Part shown: positions 61,201 through 64,000 of the stretch, piece by piece | Numbering within the stretch: position 1 is the stretch's first letter | Layout of the letters: each line of letters opens with the position of its first letter | Position numbers and translations under genes: made by a program | Notes under the pieces: generated by a model | Database searches by the model: none | The model's input: the letters and a program-made list of their open reading frames with translations, nothing else | What the model was told of the DNA's origin: nothing | Assembly: GCA_022414725.1 (NCBI GenBank) | Contig: CM039464.1 | Span: 16,303,444 to 16,367,443, forward strand | Reading direction: 5' to 3' | Length of the DNA: 64,000 nt | DNA from: Microglena sp. YARC | Taxonomy: Eukaryota > Chlorophyta > Chlorophyceae > Chlamydomonadales > Chlamydomonadaceae

Positions 61201-62847
61201 GGGTAAGGGTGGGGTAGGAAGAGGGTGAGGGTGAGGGTGAGGGTAGGGAGAGGGTAGGGAGAGGTTCAGGGTAAGGGTGGGGGTAGGGGTAGGGAGGGGG
61301 TGAGGGTGGGGGTGGGGGTGGGTGAGGGTAGGGAGAGTGTCAGGGTAAAGGTGGGGGTAGGAAGAGGGTGAGGGTGAGGGTGAGGGTAGGGAGAGGGTAG
61401 GGAGAGGTTCAGGGTAAGGGTGGGGGTAGGGGTAGGGAGGGGGTGAGGGTAGGGAGAGGGTCAGGGTAGGGTGGGGGTAGGAAGAGGGTGAGGGTGAGGG
61501 TAGGGAGAGGGTAGGGAGAGTGTCAGGGTGAGGGTGGGGGTAGGTAGGGGTAGGTGAGGGTGAGGGTAGGGAGACGGTGAGGGTGTGGGTGGAGGGTGAG
61601 CGTGGGAGAGGGTGAGGGTGAGGGTGAGGGTGGGGGTAGGGAGAGGTTCAGGGTGAGGGTAGGGGTAGGGGTAGGGTGGGGGTGAGGGTGAGGGTAGGAA
61701 GACGGTGAGGGTGTGGGTGGGGGGTGAGTGTGGGAGAGGGTGAGGGTGTTGGTGGGGGGGTGAGCGTGGGAGTGGGTGAGGGTGGGGGTGAGGGTGTTAG
61801 TGGGTGAGGGTGTGGGTGTGGGTGTGGGTTGGGGTTGGGGTTGGGGTTGGGCGTGGGAGAGGGTGAGGGTGAGGGTAGGGAGACGGTGAGGGTGTGGGTG
61901 GGGGGTGAGCGTGGGAGTGGGTGAGGATTAGGGTGGGGGTGGGGTGAGGGTGGGGGCTGGGGGTGGGGGTGGTAGTGTGTGTGTGTGTGTGGGTAAGGAG
62001 TGTCAGCGTATACTACTAGGACACGAGTGCCTTATTGGCATCTGATCAGATGCCAATAAGGCACTCGTGTCCTAGTAGTATACGCTGACAATAATGCATG
62101 TCCCGGGAGGAGAACAGATTACCCAGAGGTTCCACAAATCCACAGCCAAGCTTTCGGCTATGGTCTTACGATTGGGGGCAACTTAGTACTGATCAGACCC
62201 GCACCCCGCCTGTGTACCGCGACCTTCTGGGGAGGATCGAACCCCCCCGTTTTCCTCCTGGGTCAGGCATTATTGTCAGCGTATACTACTAGGACACGAG
62301 TAGTAATGTGCTATTGGCATTGAATGGATCCCTTAGATTGGCATCGCGCTTCTTGGTCGACACGCTTTCTGGCCGAGATTTATTTTTCTGAGATATGGAC
62401 AACCTAAAATTGCCAGAATATTTTTTTGAGAGTTGATATGTGAAGCCAATGAAATTAGCAACGCGGCAATACATTTAAACCCATGTAAAAATCTGTTCCC
62501 AAGAAGTGCAATAATTACTCGTACGTTTTTATACGTTTATATGCATACGTTTATACGTTCATACGTTTATATGGCATATACAAATGAAAATATACGTTTG
62601 CTTCCCAACCCTAATCATATTGCCGTTCCCTACTCACCTGTCATTTGCAAATGCGTCAGTGCGCCAGCTGTCCTATAGTCAACATAGTCACCGAACTGGT
62701 CCAACCTATGCTCTGTTCCCTACTCACCTGTCATTCCCATACGTGTCAGTGCGCCAGCTGTCCCATAGTCAACATAGTCACCGAATTGGTCCAACCTATG
62801 CTCCCCATACTGCCACTCCTTGATGCTGGCCATGCTAGCCTTGCGAC
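38526..62847 (-). CDS. Probable mitochondrial ribosomal protein uS3 (RPS3), internal exons
   Basis: Four minus-strand exons join in phase: 62847-62728, 61147-61059, 39459-39407 and 38594-38526. Donors are GTGAGT, GTAGGC, GTGAGT and GTGAGA; acceptors are TTCCAG, CCCTAG, GCGCAG and ACACAG. The first gives GRKASMASIKEW and then DYVDYGTAGALTRMGMTG; the second continues VKVWIRYQDHAIPDNYF and ETGFKMPLAK; the third gives PKQNRSWETFGPEFDSTR; the fourth gives THLETYLKEREPKIFRNMEK. The order GR..A..EW, D(I/V)DYGTA.A.T..G and GVKVWI is the C-terminal signature of bacterial and organellar uS3, which sits near the mRNA entry site of the small subunit. At least 60 residues follow GVKVWI, longer than bacterial uS3, so an extension is likely. 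Mitochondrial targeting is inferred, since chloroplast rps3 is normally plastid-encoded in green algae. The 5' and 3' ends of the gene were not found. The second intron is about 21.6 kb and contains an assembly gap. Confidence 0.65.
38680..39406. repeat. ~160-bp array copied from the 3' edge of uS3 exon 39407-39459
   Basis: Four extra copies besides the real junction. On the minus strand each reads GPEF(D/N)ST or a close variant (GPEYDST, DPKFDSA), then a donor-like site (GTGTGT, GTATGC, or a defective TTAAGT), then CACCCA/TGGGTG-type intron. Homopolymer C runs (32 C at 39263-39294) lie between units. Confidence 0.85.
39466..40640. repeat. ~180-bp array on the acceptor side of uS3 exon 39407-39459
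   Basis: Six units, starting near 39475, 39689, 39869, 40047, 40329 and 40505, share GAGCTCCACCAGGCTGATGT, GCGAGGTTGCGACAAGAGCT and a TG-rich stretch of varying length (longest 40160-40275). On the minus strand this is the 3' end of the long intron and includes the CAG acceptor region (GCGCAG in the real copy, CACCCAG in the others). Confidence 0.85.
40641..40815. other. Unique sequence at the edge of the 110-bp satellite
   Basis: About 170 bp without array structure, then the first diverged 110-bp units. No feature recognised. Confidence 0.5.
40816..61058. repeat. 110-bp satellite (about 175 units plus gap), amplified edge of a uS3 exon
   Basis: Consensus blocks are ACAGTGTGGCCTAACTTCAA, GGCATCTTGAATCCAGTCTC, CGTGCAATCTTGCTGTTCTC, ATTCCTACTGGTTTTGTGTT and TGTGATAGTTATTGTGAATA. 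On the minus strand GAGACTGGATTCAAGATGCC followed by TTGAAG and (G/T)TAGGCCACA is the 3' end of uS3 exon 61059-61147 with its GTAGGC donor. Units at 60640-61058 are the most diverged and nearest the true exon sequence. Units at 40816-43000 and 59050-60600 are nearly uniform; those between are full of single-base indels. Confidence 0.93.
53001..54000. other. Assembly gap of exactly 1,000 N
   Basis: A run of N from 53001 to 54000 inside the 110-bp satellite. The round length suggests a placeholder rather than a measured size. Frames reported across it are meaningless. Confidence 0.99.
61148..61990. repeat. GGGTGAGGGTAGGG-type G-rich array
   Basis: Irregular GGGTGA, GGGTAGGGAGA and GGGTGTGG units, strongly G-rich on the plus strand and able in principle to form quadruplexes. 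On the minus strand it is the C-rich end of the intron just upstream of uS3 exon 61059-61147, ending CCCTAG at the acceptor. I see no reason to call it telomeric. Confidence 0.85.
62001..62090. repeat. Perfect 90-bp palindrome
   Basis: Two 45-bp arms meet at TGATCA (62043-62048) with no mismatch and no spacer. Each outer end reads TGTCAGCGTATAC. It lies in the intron between the first two uS3 exons found. A third arm copy is at 62275-62302. Confidence 0.95.
62050..62318. mobile_element. Foldback/MITE-like element with long inverted ends
   Basis: The right arm of the 90-bp palindrome and the sequence at 62246-62318 form imperfect inverted repeats of about 65-70 bp around an interior of about 130 bp. 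Shared blocks include TGCCAATA, CTCGTGTCCTAGTAGTATAC, GCTGACAATAATGC and AGGAGGA. No open frame or clear target duplication is seen. An extra outward arm at 62001-62045 suggests an aborted or nested insertion, or hairpin-mediated duplication. Confidence 0.55.
62091..62637. other. Rest of the uS3 intron with TACGTTTATA repeats
   Basis: Apart from the foldback element, 62519-62580 carries repeated ATACGTTTATA units. 62611-62637 reads on the minus strand GTGAGTAGGGAACGGCAATA, a splice donor merged with a hAT-MITE-like terminus. Confidence 0.5.
62638..62727 (-). repeat. Extra copy of the 3' edge of uS3 exon 62728-62847 with its donor
   Basis: A 90-bp duplication. On the minus strand it encodes HRLDQFGDYVDYRTAGALTH and QMTG, then GTGAGTAGGGAAC. 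The true exon has DYGTA, matching uS3; the copy has DYRTA and altered last codons, so I take the copy at 62728 as functional. Confidence 0.85.
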
Positions 62848-63660
62848 CTGGAAGTAGGTTAACGGGTGGTTGAGGGTGAGGATGAGGGTGAGGGTGAGGG
62901 TGCGATACGGTACTGCCACTCCTTGATGCTGGCCATGCTAGCCTTGTGACCTGGAAGTAGGTTAACGGGTGGTTGAGGGTGAGGATGAGGGTGAGGGTGA
63001 GGGTGCGATACGGTCCTGCCACTCCTTGATGCTGGCCATGCTAGCCTTGCGACCTGGAAGTAGGTTAACGGGTGGTTGAGGGTGAGGATGAGGGTGAGGG
63101 TGAGGGTGCGATACGGTACTGCCACTCCTTGATGCTGGCCATGCTAGCCTTGCGACCTGGAAGTAGGTTAACGGGTGGTTGAGGGTGAGGATGAGGGTGA
63201 GGGTGAGGGTGCGATACGGTACTGCCACTCCTTGATGCTGGCCATGCTAGCCTTGTGACCTGGAAGTAGGTTAACGGGTGGTTGAGGGTGAGGGTGAGGG
63301 TGAGGATGCGATACGGTACTGCCACTCCTTGATGCTGGCCATGCTAGCCTTGCGACCTGGAAGTAGGTTAACGGGTGGTTGAGGGTGAGGATGAGGGTGA
63401 GGGTGAGGGTGCGATACGGTACTGCCACTCCTTGATGCTGGCCATGCTAGCCTTGCGACCTGGAAGTAGGTTAACAGGTGGTTGAGGGTGAGGGTGAGGG
63501 TGAGGATGCGATACGGTACTGCCACTCCTTGACGCTGGCCATGCTAGCCTTGCGACCTGGAAGTAGGTTGACGGGTGGTTGAGGGTGAGGGTGAGGGTGC
63601 GATACGGTACTGCCACTCCTTGATGCTGGCCATGCTAACCTTGCGACCTGCAGTGATTTT
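62848..63660. repeat. ~103-bp array copied from the 5' edge of uS3 exon 62728-62847
   Basis: Eight units of 91-103 bp. On the minus strand each has TACTTCCAG, the first 40 nt of the exon (GTCGCAAGGCTAGCATGGCC, AGCATCAAGGAGTGGCAGTA), then an intron-like block with CCCTCACCCTCA units of variable number. The acceptor and exon start are therefore present nine times in a row. Confidence 0.92.
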
Positions 63661-64000
63661 TGAAGTCACGATTAATCGTTTTTTGCACGGTTTTAATGAC
63701 CAATTATTTTAGTTTAGGCCCCAGTCCTTCAAACAATCACGAGCGACCTGGAGTTACGTTAATGCATTGATAGGGGGTGAGGGTGAGGCTGGGGGTGAGG
63801 ACGAAAGTGAGGGTGAGTACTAGGGGTAAGGACAAGGACGAAGGTGGGGGTGAGGGTGGGGGTGAGGACGAGGATAACAAGGACGAGGGTGAGGGTGAGG
63901 ACAAGGGGGTAATGACAAGGACAAAGGTGGGGGTGAGGGTGCGGGTGAGGACGAGGATTACAAGGACGAGGGTGAGGGTGAGGACAAGGGGGTAAGGACA
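63661..64000. repeat. Intronic sequence and GAGGGTGAGGAC-type repeats
   Basis: 63661-63770 is unique, with a weak relic of the array (GCGACCTGGAG). 63777-64000 is GGGTGAGG/ACAAGGACGA purine-rich repeat. The upstream exons of the uS3 gene should lie beyond the right edge. Confidence 0.6.

Noticed and set aside
61148..61990. Telomeric repeat
   Set aside because: The units are irregular GGGTGA/GGGTAGGGAGA, match no regular telomere repeat, and lie inside an intron.
62848..63660. CRISPR-like or protein-coding 103-bp repeat
   Set aside because: Units are tandem with no unique spacers. The content is an acceptor plus exon start on the minus strand.

Overview
This is eukaryotic nuclear DNA from an intron- and repeat-rich genome. 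A green alga is the most likely source (inference): a Sec1-type protein resembles the plant branch of its family, a nuclear gene encodes an organelle-type ribosomal protein uS3, and there are Copia, LINE, SINE-like and MITE-like elements. Well over two thirds of the window is tandem repeat. Most long open frames here are stop-free satellites, not genes. The real coding sequence is in short exons that I found by joining reading frames across GT/AG splice sites on both strands.

Three split genes can be supported. (1) Minus strand, 7297 down to 1 and running off the left edge: the 5' part of a Sec1/Munc18 (SM) vesicle-fusion protein, with a start codon and five exon pieces whose phases all agree. 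(2) Plus strand, 9592-16556: a four-exon gene for a small membrane protein of a family I do not recognise (203 residues if the model is right). It diverges from gene 1 across about 2.3 kb. (3) Minus strand, 62847 down to 38526: four internal exons of a probable mitochondrial ribosomal protein uS3, with one intron of about 21.6 kb. Both ends of this gene are missing from the model.

Layout: 1-7297 SM gene with introns made of arrays; 7298-9591 intergenic with a mariner-like MITE; 9592-16556 membrane-protein gene; 16939-23314 degenerate Copia element with its own internal minisatellite; 23315-30130 LINE fragments, microsatellites, dispersed repeats and little else; 30180-30700 a 64-70 bp array; 30859-37205 MITE, 24-bp satellite and SINE-like element; 37206-38525 unique and dispersed repeat sequence; 38526-62847 uS3 gene with a 20-kb 110-bp satellite and a 1,000-N gap; 62848-64000 another exon-edge array and G-rich repeats.

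The most striking observation is that the tandem arrays are not placed at random. At most exon edges of all three genes the array monomer contains the splice junction itself plus 10 to 60 nt of the adjoining exon, so splice donors or acceptors have been copied up to about 175 times next to the working exon. The 20-kb satellite appears to be an amplified 3' edge of a uS3 exon. A second observation is a hAT-like MITE at 16164-16336 whose 8-bp target duplication creates exact GT and AG boundaries, the geometry expected of an intron-generating element (introner).
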